Source: CBDFKU01 sp965248975 (lineage in GTDB: Bacteria > Chloroflexota > Dehalococcoidia > Lucifugimonadales > JAGWBF01). Taken from it: a stretch of 64,000 nt of DNA. Positions 29,865 through 38,556 of this stretch are shown in pieces. The stretch's first letter is position 1, and each line of letters opens with the position of its first letter. The DNA is taken from positions 143,390 to 207,389 of the forward strand of contig CBDFKU010000017.1 in NCBI GenBank assembly GCA_965248975.1, written 5' to 3'. A program made the translations under genes and the position numbers. The notes under the pieces are model-generated. The model saw only the letters and a list, made by a program, of their open reading frames with translations, was not told where the DNA came from and did not search any database.

Positions 29865-30728
29865 TTATCTTGGGGCCGCTTCCAACACCTTTCTGGCCGC
29901 CTCGTTGTCCCTGGCCCCACCCTTCATGATGGGGGGGACCAGGTATATCCTCTTGATCCCGAACTCCAGGAAGCGTTGCAGGAGCTCCAGGGCGATGTCG
30001 GTGCCTTCCCGACCCCGCTCCAGCTCCTGCCGTACCGCCTCGGGGACGCTGCTGAAAATAACGCCGTCTTTCTGCAGCACCTGAAGGCCGAAGAACACAG
30101 GCTGCGAGATGTCCCTTCCGGCCACGGCACTGTAAGCCTCGAGAAAGGCGCTGAGGCGGTCGGTGCCGAAGACCGGCTGGGAGATGAAGAACTGGGCCCC
30201 CGCCGAGGCTTTGCGGTGGGTCAGCGCGGCTTCCGACTCGATGCCCCGGTCAAGGTCTATGGATGCGCCTATGCAGAAATCGGTGGGCACCCTCAGGTTC
30301 GATCCACGAAAGTCGGTGCCGTCGTTCATGGAGGCCAGGGCACCGATCAGGCCCGTAGGATGGACGTCGCTCACATCCTTGACCCGCTCCCGATCCCTGG
30401 CGGTGAACGAGTCCCCCCCAATGACCACCAGGTTCTCGAGACCCAGCATTTGGGCTCCCAGCAGATGGGTCTGAAGGGCTAGTATGTTCATGTCCCTGGT
30501 GGCCAGGTTGAAGATCACGTCCTTGCCGGTACGCTGCTTGATGGAGTAGGCCAGTATCGCCGAGTCCACCCTTACCGCCTTGCCGGGGTTGTAGGCCACG
30601 CAGATGTAGTCGGCGTCTATCACCGCGGCGTTTTCAAAGGCTGCCGGGTCGGCGCCCCGGGGCGGGGAGAAGTCGCACAGGAAGACCGGGCGATCGCCCT
30701 GCTCAGAGCACCGATCCGTGACCTTCAT
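29865..30728 (-). CDS. Methylenetetrahydrofolate reductase-family protein
   Basis: The 287-residue protein has an MTHFR-type TIM barrel: FLCDFSPPRGADPAAF, then NLATRDMNILALQTHLLGAQMLGLENLVVIGGD, the usual folate/FAD-binding stretch, and AGAQFFISQPVFG. This family reduces 5,10-methylene-THF to 5-methyl-THF. The protein ends with an unusual FLEFGIKRIYLVPPIMKGGARD. The N terminus is canonical for short MetF-like proteins in anaerobes and Chloroflexota. Divergent mqnD is 150 bases away. I do not give a symbol because stand-alone MetF homologs of this type vary in partner and substrate. Confidence 0.8.
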   Translation of the reverse strand: MKVTDRCSEQGDRPVFLCDFSPPRGADPAAFENAAVIDADYICVAYNPGKAVRVDSAILAYSIKQRTGKDVIFNLATRDMNILALQTHLLGAQMLGLENLVVIGGDSFTARDRERVKDVSDVHPTGLIGALASMNDGTDFRGSNLRVPTDFCIGASIDLDRGIESEAALTHRKASAGAQFFISQPVFGTDRLSAFLEAYSAVAGRDISQPVFFGLQVLQKDGVIFSSVPEAVRQELERGREGTDIALELLQRFLEFGIKRIYLVPPIMKGGARDNEAARKVLEAAPR

Positions 30729-30816
30729 GGGGCTGCCTCCTGGCTGGGGAGTTGGCTGCGGGTTGGGCGGTACAATCTTAGCACGAGCATCGGGTGCTTT
30801 GAACCGAAGGATGAGC

Positions 30817-30845
30817 TTTACGGGGATTCGTGGGTCTTCTATACT
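30817..30845 (+). promoter_or_regulatory. Sigma-70-type promoter for mqnD
   Basis: TTTACG at 30817-30822 and TATACT at 30840-30845 are separated by exactly 17 bases, 34 bases before the mqnD ATG. The match is 4/6 at -35 and 5/6 at -10. Confidence 0.5.
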
Positions 30846-30879
30846 GAACCGTCACGATTCCTACCCAAGAAGAGGTGAG

Positions 30880-31716
30880 ATGAGCGTACTCCGGGTTGGC
30901 CACAGCCCTGATGCCGACGACGCATTCATGTTCTACGCCCTGTCCAACGGCAAGGTGTCCATCGAGGGCTACGAGGTGCAGCAGGTGTTGGAAGATATCG
31001 AGTCCCTCAACCGCAGGGCGATGGTGGGGGAGCTGGAGATCACCGCCATCTCTGCCGCCGCCTATCCCCTGGTGGCCGACAAGTATAGGATCATGGCCTG
31101 CGGCGCGTCGGTGGGCAGGGAGTACGGCCCCATTGTAGTCTCGAAAAGCCTCGCTTCGGACGCCGATCTGGAGGGCAAGAGGATCGGCATCCCCGGCGAG
31201 TACACTACCGCCTATCTGCTGATCCGCATCTATCTGGAGCGGCCCTTCACGCCGGTGTTCCTGAACTTCGACGAGATCGTGGGGGCTGTGGACGCCGGCA
31301 CAGTGGACGCCGGCCTGATCATCCACGAGGGCCAGATCACCCTGGAGGCCCAGGGGTACAGAACGATTTTGGACCTGGGCGTCACCTGGGGGAAGGACAC
31401 CGGTCTACCCATACCCCTGGGTCTGGACATGGTGCATCGCCGGCTGGGAGACGCTACGATCCAGAGGGTGGCCAGGATGTTCCAAGATGGCATTCGCTAC
31501 TCCATCGCCCACGAGGACGAAGCGGTGGAATACGCTCTACCCTATGGGCGGGGCATCGACAGGGAGACCTGCCGCCGCTTCGTGCGGATGTACGTCAACG
31601 AGGACACCATCGACATGGGAGACGAGGGCAGGCGGGCGCTGGAGACCCTCTACCGGCGGGCCCTGGAGCGTGGACTGATTGAGGCGATGCCGCCGCTTGA
31701 CATCGTGGGGCTGTAG
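30880..31716 (+). CDS. mqnD: 1,4-dihydroxy-6-naphthoate synthase
   Basis: Late step of menaquinone synthesis by the futalosine pathway: cyclic dehypoxanthine futalosine is converted to 1,4-dihydroxy-6-naphthoate. The 278-residue protein starts RVGHSPDADDAFMFYAL, the signature of MqnD. GEYTTAYLLIRIYL and DAGLIIHEGQIT are also typical of its periplasmic-binding-like fold. ATG 30880 has AGAGGTGAG upstream; the open frame further back to 30718 is discarded. It is convergent with the mqnE-mqnA-mqnC operon, placing four pathway genes within 4.5 kb. Confidence 0.92.
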   Translation: MSVLRVGHSPDADDAFMFYALSNGKVSIEGYEVQQVLEDIESLNRRAMVGELEITAISAAAYPLVADKYRIMACGASVGREYGPIVVSKSLASDADLEGKRIGIPGEYTTAYLLIRIYLERPFTPVFLNFDEIVGAVDAGTVDAGLIIHEGQITLEAQGYRTILDLGVTWGKDTGLPIPLGLDMVHRRLGDATIQRVARMFQDGIRYSIAHEDEAVEYALPYGRGIDRETCRRFVRMYVNEDTIDMGDEGRRALETLYRRALERGLIEAMPPLDIVGL

Positions 31717-31755
31717 TCCTAATGGCGAAGGTGGCGGGCGTGGTCTGACCTCTCC

Positions 31756-32073
31756 TCAGGGCTTCCGAGCCGCGCACGCGTCGACAAGCTTTCCCAGCGC
31801 CTTCTCGGCTGCGTCCACTTGGCCCTTCGTATGCAAAAGGACTTCCCTCAAATCGGTAAGGGCGTCTCCGAGACTTTTTACGTCGCCTTCCGGGATGGCC
31901 TCAAAGGAGGGTAGGACCTCGCCCGTCAGTCTCCCCGCATCCGCCAGTATGTCCGGGATGGCGAGGTCGACTGCCGCCACGTCGTCGTCATTCACCTGGC
32001 CGATAAAAGCAGGCAGTTTCTCGTCCAGCAATCGGCTGAGGAAAAATATGTCGATGGATCGAGATTCCCTCAT
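31756..32073 (-). CDS. Unknown 105-residue helical protein
   Basis: I do not recognise this protein. It is mostly helical and acidic (IDIFFLSRLLDEKLPAFI, then DVKSLGDALTDLREVLLHTKGQVDAAEKALGKLVDA), with a final Cys near the end. No signal peptide or membrane helix is present. The ATG at 32073 has a GAGAAG upstream. It is 12 bases after the previous small gene and ends 40 bases from mqnD on the other strand, so it is the last gene of the mqnE operon. A link to menaquinone is by position only. Confidence 0.5.
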   Translation of the reverse strand: MRESRSIDIFFLSRLLDEKLPAFIGQVNDDDVAAVDLAIPDILADAGRLTGEVLPSFEAIPEGDVKSLGDALTDLREVLLHTKGQVDAAEKALGKLVDACAARKP

Positions 32074-32085
32074 GATATCTTCTCG

Positions 32086-32373
32086 CTAAGGCTGAATACC
32101 AAGGAAGTCTATAGCTGCCTTGATTATATCACGCTCGTCTTTAAGGCGGTTGATCTCCCCCTGGAATGACTGAACGCGATTTCGCTCGATGAGCGTCCGG
32201 GCTTCAGATTGATAGATTTCCAGGCGCCTTTCGTGGTCTGTAATAGTTCTTAGTTTCGTGCGGTATGCCTGCCTCAGCTTGCCTTGGGCGGCTAGCCTCA
32301 CGATATGAGATTCGATGAAGACGCCGAAGCGGGGCCACGAATCCAGAAGTTGCTCGCGGAGTGCTGGCGTCAA
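32086..32373 (-). CDS. Unknown 95-residue coiled-coil protein
   Basis: This is an unrecognised, strongly helical and charged protein (LRQAYRTKLRTITDHERRLEIYQSEA type composition, Arg/Glu-rich), probably a coiled coil. The frame opens with TTG at 32373, which overlaps the mqnC stop in TTGA, suggesting translational coupling. Base composition is lower in G+C than its neighbours. It may be a small accessory or regulatory protein. The pair with 31756-32073 sits at the end of the menaquinone operon. Confidence 0.5.
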   Translation of the reverse strand: MTPALREQLLDSWPRFGVFIESHIVRLAAQGKLRQAYRTKLRTITDHERRLEIYQSEARTLIERNRVQSFQGEINRLKDERDIIKAAIDFLGIQP

Positions 32374-33449
32374 AAGGTCCGCAGGATCTCGTAGGTGGTG
32401 GTACGCTCTGCGGGGGTGAAGCCGGCATCCCGGATGATGTCGGCCACCTCTTCTATGGTTGTGCGGTTGTAGAAGCCCGCCTCCTGCATCACGTTCTCGT
32501 CGAAGAGGGTGCTGCCGAAGTCGTCTCCCCCGAAGTGCAACGCCACCTGGCCCGTTTTCTTCCCTTCGGAGAACCAGGAGGCCTGGACGTGCTGGAAGTT
32601 GTCCAGGTACAACCTTGAGAGGGCCATGACCCGCAGGTAGCGGTTGGGCCCGGCAAGCGCTTTCACCCGTCGCTCCAGGGCGGTGTTCTCCGCCTTGTAG
32701 CTCCAGGGGATGAAAGCGATGAACCCTCCCGTATCGTCCTGAAGGGCCCGGAGGTGCTCCAGGTGCTCGATGATGTCCTCGTCATCCTCCAGGTGGCCGT
32801 ACATCATGGTGGCGGTGGTGCGGTAGCCCAGGTCGTGGGCCTCCCGGTGCACCAGGGTCCAGTCGTCGACGCTGCCCTTGGGGAAGAGCCGGCTTATCTT
32901 GTGCTTCACCCGGTTGGACAGTATCTCCGATCCACCGCCGGGGATGGTCTCCAGCCCGGCATCCTTCAGCTCCACCAGCACTTCCCGCACCGATAGGCCG
33001 GAGACCTGGGACATCTTCATGATCTCGGGGGCGGAGAAGAAGTGGGGCTGTATCTGGGGCAGGCGTCGCCGGGTCTCGCGGACCAGGTCGGTGTAGTAGC
33101 TGAGGGGTAGGTCGGGATTCAGACCGCCCTGGAGCAGCACCCTGGTGACCCCTTTTTTCACCGATTCCGCCATTATCTCGATCATCTGGTCCACGGAGTA
33201 GGTGTAGGCGTCGGCGTCCTTCTTGGTGCGGTAAAAGGCGCAGAAGGTGCAGTAGGCGTCGCAGACGTTGGTGTAGTTCAGGTTCGTGTCCACCACGAAG
33301 GTCACCATCTGCTCCGGATTGTGGTGGTAGCGGGCCTGCTGCGCCACAGGGGCCAGGTCCAGCAGGTTGGCCTCTTGTAGGATGAAGAGCCCCTCTTCCC
33401 GGTCGATGCGCTCCCCAGAGTCCACTTTGGCCCGTATACGGTCAAGCAT
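32370..33449 (-). CDS. mqnC: Dehypoxanthine futalosine cyclase (radical SAM)
   Basis: Cyclises dehypoxanthine futalosine in the futalosine menaquinone pathway. The radical-SAM iron-sulfur motif is CDAYCTFCAF, in TNLNYTNVCDAYCTFCAF, which is diagnostic of MqnC. VTRVLLQGGLNPDL, GLETIPGGGSEILSNRV and FIPWSYKAENTAL follow. It has 359 residues from ATG 33449, which overlaps the mqnA stop by eight bases and has CTGGAG in front. It is part of mqnE-mqnA-mqnC. Confidence 0.94.
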   Translation of the reverse strand: MLDRIRAKVDSGERIDREEGLFILQEANLLDLAPVAQQARYHHNPEQMVTFVVDTNLNYTNVCDAYCTFCAFYRTKKDADAYTYSVDQMIEIMAESVKKGVTRVLLQGGLNPDLPLSYYTDLVRETRRRLPQIQPHFFSAPEIMKMSQVSGLSVREVLVELKDAGLETIPGGGSEILSNRVKHKISRLFPKGSVDDWTLVHREAHDLGYRTTATMMYGHLEDDEDIIEHLEHLRALQDDTGGFIAFIPWSYKAENTALERRVKALAGPNRYLRVMALSRLYLDNFQHVQASWFSEGKKTGQVALHFGGDDFGSTLFDENVMQEAGFYNRTTIEEVADIIRDAGFTPAERTTTYEILRTF

Positions 33450-34209
33450 TGGACACTCCAGCAACCCCGATGGAGATAACGTACTCCCTGAACAGGTCTA
33501 TGGCCTTCTGCTCGGTGACCCCCGCCCAGTAGCGGAACCCCTGGTAGTATTCGACAACCTCCCTGAGACTCATTCTCAGGTCGAGACGGCTCTCGTAGAT
33601 GGCTGGAACGTGCTCCAACCCCTCGTCGATGCACGAGTAGAGGACGTTCTCCAGGTAGGACATCTGCCTTGGGCTCATGCCTTTTTGAACCGCCCACATG
33701 GCGAAGACGAAGGGCAGCCCGGTCCAGTCGTACCACACTTCGCCCAGGTCGTAGCGGTGAGGGTAGTCGGGCACGCCGTACCGGCGCTTGAGGGCCTCGT
33801 CTCCGATCACCAGGAAGGCATCGTTGGGCTCCTCCAGGGGGACGTAGCCGGCCGGCTTCACGTTGAACCTGTGGGTAAGCAGCACGGCCAGCAGCCGCCT
33901 GGAGGTGGAGGTGTGGCCGGTTATCCCGACGGTGGCACCGTCCAGGTCCTCGATGGGGCGCTTGGAGTAGAAGAGGATGCTCCTGGACTTCTGCGTGGTG
34001 GCTATGCAGAACCGTCCCAGCGGGTCCAGCCGGTCTTCCAGGCGAAAGTAGTCTACCAAGGGCAGCGGACCGGCGTCGATCTCGCCGTTTTCCATGGCCT
34101 GGGAGAGGGCGCTGGGCACCAGTGAATGGAGCTCTATGTCGTCGCGGTCCAGCTCGTAGTAGAAGGGCTCGGAGTTAAGGTATGGTATCCGCCCCACCCT
34201 AATTTTCAT
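33442..34209 (-). CDS. mqnA: Chorismate dehydratase
   Basis: First committed step of the futalosine menaquinone pathway: chorismate to 3-enolpyruvylbenzoate. The start MKIRVGRIPYLNSEPFYY, MENGEIDAGPLPLVDYF, and LPFVFAMWAV are characteristic of MqnA's periplasmic-binding-like fold. I use the ATG at 34209; an ATG two codons upstream is also possible. The start lies inside the end of mqnE (stop at 34199). Overlap on both sides indicates tight translational coupling. Confidence 0.93.
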   Translation of the reverse strand: MKIRVGRIPYLNSEPFYYELDRDDIELHSLVPSALSQAMENGEIDAGPLPLVDYFRLEDRLDPLGRFCIATTQKSRSILFYSKRPIEDLDGATVGITGHTSTSRRLLAVLLTHRFNVKPAGYVPLEEPNDAFLVIGDEALKRRYGVPDYPHRYDLGEVWYDWTGLPFVFAMWAVQKGMSPRQMSYLENVLYSCIDEGLEHVPAIYESRLDLRMSLREVVEYYQGFRYWAGVTEQKAIDLFREYVISIGVAGVSNA

Positions 34210-35305
34210 ACACATGCACCGTGTTGTAGAGGGCGTCCCGCTCCACCGCCACCTTCCCGGCTTCCCGTATGAGCTGGATCACCCGCTCCCTGGCCAAGCC
34301 GGCGGGGCTGGCCGCCTTGGCGGCGTGCATTATGCGCTCACGCCCGATGGTGCCATCCATGTCGTTGGCCCCAAAGTGCAGCGCTACAGAAGCGGTCTCC
34401 TCGGACACCGTCACCCAGTAGGCCTTGACGTGGGGGAAGTTGTCCAGCAGCAGGCGGGCGGCGGCGATGGTCTTCAGGTCCTCGATGGCCGAGGCCTGCC
34501 TGGGGACCAGCCCGGTGTCACCAATCTGGTACTCCAGGGGGATGAAGGCCAGGAAGCCTCCCGTCTCGTCCTGGAGCTCCCTGAGGCTCAGTAAGTGCTC
34601 GACACGCTCTTGGTACGTCTCGATGTGCCCGTAGAGCAGGGTAGCGTTGGAGTGGATGCCCATGTTGTGGGCCAGCCGGTGTATCTCCAGCCACCGGTCT
34701 GGACCCGCCTTGCCCGGATAAAGCAGCTTATGTATCCGGTTGGACAGAACCTCGGCCCCGCCTCCCGGCATGGAGCGCAGGCCGGCTTCCTTAAGGCGAG
34801 CCAGGGACTCCTCGGGAGTGACCTTCCAGCGCCGCTGGAAGTAGTCGATCTCCGCTGCGGTGAAGGCCTTGACCTGGACGTTGGGGAAGCTCTGGTGGAT
34901 GGTGCCGACTATCTCCACGTACTTCTCGAAGGGCCAGTCAGGGTGGTGCCCTCCGACGATGTGCACCTCCCGGGTCTCCTCGTCGACGTGGCCCAGGATC
35001 TCCTCCATGGACATCTCGTAAGCGTCGGGGTCACCCTTCTTCTTGGCGAAGTCGCAGAAGCTGCAGGAGAGGGCGCAGATGTTTGTCGGGTTCAGGTGGC
35101 GGTTCAGCACGAAGTACACCCGGTCGCCGTCTCGCTGGCTCTTCACATGGTCGGCCATACGGCCCGCAGCCGTAAAGTCGGAGCTCTCGAAGAGGCGCAC
35201 ACCGTCCTCCAGCGACAGCCGTTCACCCTCCAGGACCTTCTCCCATATGGGGATGAGACCCCCGTCCATGAACCCGATGCCCTCTACCACCTGCACTGGC
35301 GTCAT
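34199..35305 (-). CDS. mqnE: Aminodeoxyfutalosine synthase (radical SAM)
   Basis: Adds the adenosyl group of SAM to 3-enolpyruvylbenzoate. The motif CALSCSFCDFAKKKGD after NRHLNPTNI is the MqnE iron-sulfur cluster site. REVHIVGGHHPDWPFEKY and SMPGGGAEVLSNRIHKL follow. It is first in the operon with mqnA and mqnC. The ATG at 35305 gives 368 residues; a TTG upstream is possible and neither has a textbook ribosome site. No mqnB or nucleosidase gene for the intervening step is in the window. Confidence 0.94.
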   Translation of the reverse strand: MTPVQVVEGIGFMDGGLIPIWEKVLEGERLSLEDGVRLFESSDFTAAGRMADHVKSQRDGDRVYFVLNRHLNPTNICALSCSFCDFAKKKGDPDAYEMSMEEILGHVDEETREVHIVGGHHPDWPFEKYVEIVGTIHQSFPNVQVKAFTAAEIDYFQRRWKVTPEESLARLKEAGLRSMPGGGAEVLSNRIHKLLYPGKAGPDRWLEIHRLAHNMGIHSNATLLYGHIETYQERVEHLLSLRELQDETGGFLAFIPLEYQIGDTGLVPRQASAIEDLKTIAAARLLLDNFPHVKAYWVTVSEETASVALHFGANDMDGTIGRERIMHAAKAASPAGLARERVIQLIREAGKVAVERDALYNTVHVYEN

Positions 35306-35416
35306 ACTCCCGGCCAAGCTAAGGCGATTTTAGGCTGCGCCGCTCCGGGTGTCAAGGCAAGGCGGCCCCGCTTGATTTAATGTACAATAGCCTTAACGCC
35401 TTAACGAGGTCGAACG

Positions 35417-36259
35417 ATGGCCACAAAGGCGAAACGGAAAGAGCGTGGTCCACTGCCCCGCACCCTCAAGGCGGTGGATTGGTGGTTGAAGAAGTGGGGC
35501 CGCTCCGAGCCCCTGACCCGCGAGGATGTGGAGCGCCTTATCAAGGTCAACGGGGGCACGGCCGACCAGCTATGGCTAGCTGGACAAACCATTGACGGCA
35601 CTGATCTACAAGGAGTGAACCTCCAGGGGGCGTTCTTGCAAAAGTTGAGTCTCCAGGGAGCGGTGCTCAAAGAGGCAAACCTCAGCGACGCGAAACTCTG
35701 GGAGACGGAACTTCAGAGGGCGGACCTCTTCCAGGCAAACCTTCAGGGCGCTGACCTCCTGGGAGCGAAGCTCCATTGTGCTTTCCTCTACCAAACCAAC
35801 CTCGAGGGCGCCTCCCTCGCGACAGCAGAGTTCCAGGGCGCGGACCTTTCGGAGGCGAACCTCAAAGGTGCCCAGCTCGACTCTGCCCAACTCCAAGGTG
35901 CCGATCTCTGGCGGGCCAACCTCGACAACGCGTCGCTAAGATGGGCGAACCTCCAGGATGCCGACCTTATGGAAGTTGTGATTTCATCGGCGACTATCCT
36001 GGATAAAGCAATATGGGAGCCTGACCTCAAGAACGTCGTCGAGCGCCAAGGTAACTACCTACACGCCAGGGACGTGTACAGGCGGCTCAAGGAGTGGTAT
36101 AGGGGCGCCGGCATGCAGGCTATAGCCGGGGAGTTCCACTACCGGGAGATAGAGGCCGATAGGAAAGCCCAACGTGAGATGCTTTGGGAAGAACTCAAAG
36201 GGAGTCTACGGGCAGCCTGGAAAGGGCTCAAAGGGGAGGACACTAACGGTCGCGGCTAG
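35417..36259 (+). CDS. Pentapeptide-repeat protein
   Basis: The 280-residue protein has about 25 consecutive A(D/N)LXX-type pentapeptides between residues ~57 and 185 (for example ADLFQANLQGADLLGAK), forming a right-handed quadrilateral beta helix. The first ~55 residues are basic and helical (MATKAKRKERGPLPRTLK), and the C-terminal ~80 residues are helical and charged (ARDVYRRLKEWYRGAGM). It is soluble. The next gene, nine bases on, is an ion-channel-like protein. In other bacteria pentapeptide repeats and this type of pore domain occur fused, so the pair is likely one functional unit. The precise role is unknown. Confidence 0.9.
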   Translation: MATKAKRKERGPLPRTLKAVDWWLKKWGRSEPLTREDVERLIKVNGGTADQLWLAGQTIDGTDLQGVNLQGAFLQKLSLQGAVLKEANLSDAKLWETELQRADLFQANLQGADLLGAKLHCAFLYQTNLEGASLATAEFQGADLSEANLKGAQLDSAQLQGADLWRANLDNASLRWANLQDADLMEVVISSATILDKAIWEPDLKNVVERQGNYLHARDVYRRLKEWYRGAGMQAIAGEFHYREIEADRKAQREMLWEELKGSLRAAWKGLKGEDTNGRG

Positions 36260-36267
36260 AATGTAGG

Positions 36268-36743
36268 ATGTTGGCTCCACTTATCAGGCTTCTCAGGCTT
36301 CCTTTCTTACGTCGGTATATCAGTCGGTCTCTATCACGATTCGCTGTATTTTTTGGTCGGCTGCCCCGAATTTTTGTCACATCGGTTCGCCTGGTGTTCC
36401 ACCTGTTTGTTAAGGAGCCAGTCTGGAATTTGTGGCTTGGGGGTGGCGAGCGTCCAGGTAGAGTTCTACTCATTGCTATGGTCATACTCTTTGGGACATG
36501 GATCGGCTACTGGCTGGGCGGCACCTTCGTGCTGGACCCAGATACTGTTCCCCGAACAACGGGGCAGCCAGGGGTGCAGGATGCCCTCTACTTCAGCCTC
36601 GTTTCTTTCACCGCCCTCGGCTATGGCAATTGGACGCTAGAGCCCCAGGGCTGGGCTCAGTGGATCGGGGGGCGGAGTCCTTTCTAGGCATCTTCTCGGT
36701 GGTCTTCTTCTCTATAACCTTCGCCCAGCGCATCACCAGGTAA
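36268..36743 (+). pseudogene. Two-helix potassium-channel-like protein, one frameshift
   Basis: A basic N-terminal region is followed by helix 1 (RVLLIAMVILFGTWIGYWLGG), a pore helix with selectivity-filter-like TALGYGN, and, after a frame change, helix 2 (FLGIFSVVFFSITFAQRI). This is the bacterial two-pore-domain/KcsA-like ion channel layout. The break is at the run of six G at 36667-36672: one more G joins QWIGG to AESFLG. As sequenced the second helix is lost, so either the gene is dead or the read is wrong. It follows the pentapeptide gene by nine bases and precedes the ECF sigma gene by four. Confidence 0.72.
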
Positions 36744-36747
36744 CAGT

Positions 36748-37380
36748 TTGCTTGACGAGGAAGCGGATACGCAGCACCAGTCTGAGAGCCACGCCAACCT
36801 GCCGGTGAAGGACCGGGCCGGACGGGAATACTGCTACAACTGCGTTATCGAGGAGCACCAGACCCAGGCTCAAAACCTGGCCCTGCGCATGATGGGGGAC
36901 TGGGCCACCGCCGAGGACGCGACCCAGGAGGCCTTCCTCTCGGGCTACCGGGCCTTCGCCGGTTTCCGAGGGGACAACCTGAAGTCCTGGCTGCTTAGGA
37001 TCGTGGCCAACGCCTGCCGGGACATGCTGCGGGTCCGGAAGTCCCGACCCTCGGTGTCCTTGGACTTCTCCCCGCTGAACCCCGAATCGCCCGACCCGCC
37101 CATCGATCTGCCTTCACCCGACGAGTCCCCCGAGGACTACGCCGTGCGTCGTGAGCTGGGACGGACCATCCAGGAGGGGATCCAATCCCTGTCCGAGGAC
37201 AGGAGGCTGGCGGCGGTGCTGATCGACGTCCAGGGGTTCAGCTACGAAGAGGCGTCCCGGATAATGAACTGCTCCCTGGGCACCGTCAAGTCCCGCCTGG
37301 CCCGGGCCCGGGGCCAGCTTCGGGACTTTCTCAAGGGTCACCGGGAACTTCTGCCGGGCCAATTCCGTCAAGATAATTAG
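36748..37380 (+). CDS. ECF RNA polymerase sigma factor
   Basis: The 210-residue protein has sigma region 2 (MGDWATAEDATQEAFLSGYRAF, then WLLRIVANACRDMLR) and region 4 (FSYEEASRIMNCSLGTVKSRLARARGQLRDFL), separated by a Pro/Ser-rich linker that lacks region 3, as in ECF sigmas. It would redirect RNA polymerase to a small regulon. The next gene, two bases after its stop, is its membrane anti-sigma. The start is TTG at 36748, with no strong ribosome site. A short Cys pair (CYNC) occurs near the start and is unusual. Confidence 0.9.
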   Translation: MLDEEADTQHQSESHANLPVKDRAGREYCYNCVIEEHQTQAQNLALRMMGDWATAEDATQEAFLSGYRAFAGFRGDNLKSWLLRIVANACRDMLRVRKSRPSVSLDFSPLNPESPDPPIDLPSPDESPEDYAVRRELGRTIQEGIQSLSEDRRLAAVLIDVQGFSYEEASRIMNCSLGTVKSRLARARGQLRDFLKGHRELLPGQFRQDN

Positions 37381-37382
37381 AG

Positions 37383-38468
37383 ATGAAATTCTTTAAACAG
37401 AAAAGGGAACATACCGCGCTGGAGCAGCTCTCCGAGTACCTGGACGGGCGCCTGTCGGCCCAGGAAACGCGGAGTATAGAGCTGCATCTTGAGGCGTGCT
37501 CTGCCTGCCGCGAGGAGCTGGACTCCCTTCGCGACACCGTCCACCTCTTGCGGAGGGTGCCCGAGGTGGCTCCCCGCAGCGTGTTCACGCTGAGCGGGGC
37601 GCCGGCGGCCGGCCGACCTGCATCCCAGACCTCGCGGGTGCCCACCTGGGCCTATGGTATGGCCGCGTCGGTAGTCATCCTATTGTTCGCTGCGGTCCTG
37701 TCCACGGACCTGGGCGGGCTGCTGGCGGGGGACGCGTCCCAGGATCAAGCTTCTCGTGCCGTGGAGTCGGTCCAGGCGCTGCCCACCTCGCCGCCCGAGG
37801 CGGCCACGGCCGCCGAAGCCGCTGCACCGACCGATCTTTTCGCTGAAGAGCCGTCCCAAGAATCGGTAGAAGCCGCCGCCGTTGGTGAGAAGACTTTGGA
37901 ACCTGAGGCGGGAGCGGAGGCGATCGAGGCCCCTGAGGCCGACATTGCGCCACCGCCGGGCGAAGGCGCTGAAGAGTCTCCCGTGGTGATGGAAGCAATG
38001 TCCGCTACCGAGATGAAGGCGGTGGTGGAGCCGTCCGAGCAGGTAGCTGCTTTGGATGCTGCCGAAGACGAAGCGTCGGTGTTGGTGCCTGCTCCCGTGG
38101 AAGATACGGAGGCAACTCCAGACCCGATGCGTGAGGCGCGGCAGGAGGCCGGTGACCCAACCGTGGTACCTCAGAAGGCTCCATCGGAAGACGGCGCGGC
38201 AGCCCCCACGCCTACCTCGGACCCGACGCCCGAGGCCATAGAAGAAGCCGGCGACCCCACCGCAGTACCTCAACCGACCATCGCCGCCGTGGACGAAGAT
38301 ACGACGGCCGCTGCCGAAGCGCCTCAAGGGCTGCCCGTCGAGGCGCCTGACGGAGGCACCGCCGTAGCATGGCGTATACTCGAGGGGGTGCTGGCCGGGG
38401 TCGGTTTCCTTCTGGTTGTCGGTCTGCTTGTGCGTGTCCGCAGGATCAGGAAACAGGGCGTCGTGTGA
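37383..38468 (+). CDS. Anti-sigma factor with zinc finger and long extracytoplasmic segment
   Basis: The N-terminal ~45 residues form a zf-HC2/ZAS anti-sigma domain (HLEACSACREEL gives the His and Cys pair). A membrane helix near residues 88-110 (MAASVVILLFAAVLSTDL) is followed by about 220 residues rich in Ala, Glu, Pro and Thr with loosely repeated PTVVPQ/PTAVPQ pieces. A second helix (LEGVLAGVGFLLVVGLLVRV) and a basic tail end the protein. It binds the ECF sigma encoded just before it. The long acidic middle lies outside the cell and may sense envelope state. A protein of 361 residues is well above the usual size for this group. Confidence 0.85.
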   Translation: MKFFKQKREHTALEQLSEYLDGRLSAQETRSIELHLEACSACREELDSLRDTVHLLRRVPEVAPRSVFTLSGAPAAGRPASQTSRVPTWAYGMAASVVILLFAAVLSTDLGGLLAGDASQDQASRAVESVQALPTSPPEAATAAEAAAPTDLFAEEPSQESVEAAAVGEKTLEPEAGAEAIEAPEADIAPPPGEGAEESPVVMEAMSATEMKAVVEPSEQVAALDAAEDEASVLVPAPVEDTEATPDPMREARQEAGDPTVVPQKAPSEDGAAAPTPTSDPTPEAIEEAGDPTAVPQPTIAAVDEDTTAAAEAPQGLPVEAPDGGTAVAWRILEGVLAGVGFLLVVGLLVRVRRIRKQGVV

Positions 38469-38556
38469 GCCGGGAACCTTTTCGGGACTGCTCGCGTCTT
38501 AAGAGTTAGGTTGGGCGAATCGGCCCGGGAATATTACAGCCAAGAGGAGGGTAACT

